Shown piece by piece: positions 62,723 through 64,000 of a stretch of 64,000 nt of DNA. The DNA is from JAFKFJ01 sp963786445 (GTDB taxonomy: Bacteria > Pseudomonadota > Alphaproteobacteria > Acetobacterales > Acetobacteraceae): positions 62,001 through 126,000 of the forward strand of contig CAWAZU010000039.1 in NCBI GenBank assembly GCA_963786445.1. Reading direction: 5' to 3'. The notes under the pieces are model-generated. The model was not told where the DNA came from, did no database searches, and saw nothing but the letters and a program-made list of their open reading frames with translations. The position numbers were made by a program, and so were the translations under genes. Numbering within the stretch: position 1 is the stretch's first letter; each line of letters starts with the position of its first letter.

Positions 62723-63692
62723 CTAATAGCCGCGGGCCGGATCGACGCGGTTGGGCAAAGGCGCCTCTGCACGCCACGCGCGCAGATTGGCGAACAGGAT
62801 GCCGAGGCTGCGCCGCGTGTACGTTGCCGGATCGTCGCAGGCCTGGTGCGGCGTCACGATCAGGTTTCGCGTGCGCCAAAAACGGTCGCCCGGCGGCAGC
62901 GGCTCGGTGTCGAACACGTCGAGCACCGCGCCGCGCAGATGTCCCGACTCCAGCAGATCGCACAGCGCCGCGCCGTCGAGCAGCGGACCGCGGCCGATGT
63001 TGACGACGCCGGCGCCGGCCGGCAGCAGCGCCAGCCGCCGCCGGTCGATCAGCCCGCGCGTCGCCGGCGTGAGCGGGCAGGCCAGCACCAAAAACTCCGC
63101 GCGCGGCAGCAGCGCGTCCAGCGCGGCGGCCGGCACCACCGCGTCGAAATCCGCATGCGCCGCGCCGCGCGTGTTGACGCCCGTGACCCGCACGCCGAGT
63201 CGCGCGCAACTGCCGCGCCCCGGCGCTGCCGAGATCGCCGGTGCCGACGATCGCCGCGTGCCGCCCGGCCAGCGCCGGCGTCGGCAAGCGGTGCCAGCGT
63301 TCCTCGCGCTGCGCAGCCAAAAGTTCCGGCAGCCGCGTGGCCAGCATCAGCACCGCCATCGCGACATACTCGCCCGCCTTCGTCGCGTGCGCGCCGCTGT
63401 TGTTGAGCAGCGCCACGCCGTCCGCCAGCCAGTCGAACGGTGCCAGCCCGTCCACGCCGGCCGCGTTCACGAACACGAGTTTCAGCCGCGGCGCCGCGAG
63501 CGGGCGCAGCCGCCGCAGCGCCGCCGGCGGGCCGACCAGCAACTCCACCGCATCGCGCACGCGCGCGAAATCCGCTTCCGAGTCGCCGAAACTCACGTCG
63601 TGCGGCGGTTCGGCGGCGGCTTCGTCCCGCCACTGCTCCGGAGCGATCAGAAATTCCGGGTCGTCGGGGTCGTTCTGGACGTGCACGCGCAT
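62723..63692 (-). CDS. D-2-hydroxyacid dehydrogenase, one apparent frameshift
   Basis: NAD(P)-dependent reduction of 2-oxoacids. N-terminal half: VFVNAAGVDGLAPFDWLADG, ATKAGEYVAMAVLML and AAIVGTGDLGSAG (nucleotide loop). Second half, in another frame: VVNIGRGPLLDGAALCDLLE, AVLDVFDTEPLPPGDRFWRT and VTPHQACD (catalytic His). A run of four G on the coding strand (63218-63221) is one too long; mending gives ~323 residues. First gene of the run that leads to otnC. Confidence 0.85.
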
Positions 63693-63739
63693 GGCGGGAG
63701 CTTCCGCCGCCGCGCGGCGGCTGGCAACCTCGTCCCGGC

Positions 63740-64000
63740 ATGGACATCCCGATCCTGTTCCGCGACGACCGCTTCGTGGTGCTGGACAAGCCCGCCGGTC
63801 TCGCGGTGCATCCCGGCCCGCGCGGCGGCCCGAGCGTCGAGGATGTTTTCCCGGCGCTGTCCCGCCGCCGCGACGGGCCGTGGCTGGCGCACCGGCTGGA
63901 TGCCGACACCGCCGGCTGCCTGGTCGTGGCGCTGCGGCGGGCGGCGCTGCTGGAGGCGCAGGCGGCGTTCGCGGCCGGGACGGCGGAAAAGACCTATTGG
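63740..64000 (+). CDS. RluA-family pseudouridine synthase, 5' part
   Basis: RNA pseudouridine synthase cut by the right edge after 87 residues. Seen: VVLDKPAGLAVHPGPRGG and the catalytic Asp in AHRLDADTAGCLVVA. Start ATG 63740. Divergent from the dehydrogenase gene. Target RNA unknown. Confidence 0.87.
   Translation, partial: MDIPILFRDDRFVVLDKPAGLAVHPGPRGGPSVEDVFPALSRRRDGPWLAHRLDADTAGCLVVALRRAALLEAQAAFAAGTAEKTYW

Noticed and set aside
1..64000. tRNA, rRNA or riboswitch genes
   Set aside because: I scanned the intergenic gaps by eye and found no cloverleaf ends, rRNA-like stretches or recognisable riboswitch cores; a covariance-model search would be needed to be sure.

Overview
The window is 64 kb of very GC-rich, densely coding chromosome. 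An EcfG-type stress promoter (GGAAC-N16-CGTT) in front of a KGG-repeat protein, a DUF1398 protein, a YqaA-type VTT membrane protein and the general gene style point to an alphaproteobacterium, most likely Acetobacteraceae. This is inference; no rRNA or tRNA gene is present to confirm it.

Layout. 0-7.7 kb: chromate transporter (cut by the left edge) and aroE-like gene; an acoABC acetoin dehydrogenase operon; a DUF1778/GNAT toxin-antitoxin pair; a ferredoxin reductase divergent from a Rieske ferredoxin plus a DinB protein. 7.6-15.2 kb: a surface-glycan block (GT39, GtrB-like GT2, LbH acyltransferase, GT4, GT2 and a two-domain glycosyltransferase), closed off from the LysR gene by a strong intrinsic terminator. 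15.5-24.5 kb: LysR regulator, trxB, Lrp, GT39, threonine/serine dehydratase, a Tat-type FAD oxidase, a VTT protein and two small stress-type genes. 24.7-32.6 kb: MHYT-GGDEF-EAL protein, an operon of response regulator, histidine kinase and Hint-domain protein, and a CaiB-type CoA-transferase. 32.7-36.9 kb: a lower-GC island with a DUF6338 gene pair, an IS256-family element sitting in an unknown gene with an 8-bp target duplication, and a broken IS1595-type transposase. 37-40.7 kb: DNA glycosylase, enoyl-CoA hydratase and two unknown genes. 40.7-53.9 kb: a second glycan block with HddA, a nucleotidyltransferase/HAD fusion, a GDP-sugar SDR and two giant glycosyltransferases. 54-64 kb: MFS transporter, PhnD-like protein, lone molybdopterin hydroxylase large subunit, hutF, and a dehydrogenase/GT4/otnK/otnC operon, ending in a truncated RluA-type pseudouridine synthase.

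How genes work together. The second glycan block holds candidate steps for a GDP-D-glycero-D-manno-heptose-type donor (1-kinase, 7-phosphatase, guanylyltransferase, 4,6-dehydratase/reductase-like SDR) next to enzymes that could use it. Three large paralogous glycosyltransferases combine a GT2-like and a GT4-like half. A roughly 75-residue module with GWCW and GDGRHGF signatures occurs three times in two proteins of this block.

Sequence quality. About a dozen genes carry single-base frameshifts that restore a full family-length protein when one base is removed or added, many in short homopolymers. This looks more like consensus indel errors than gene decay. I call these genes CDS with the shift noted, except the badly broken IS1595 transposase and the IS-interrupted gene, which are called pseudogenes.
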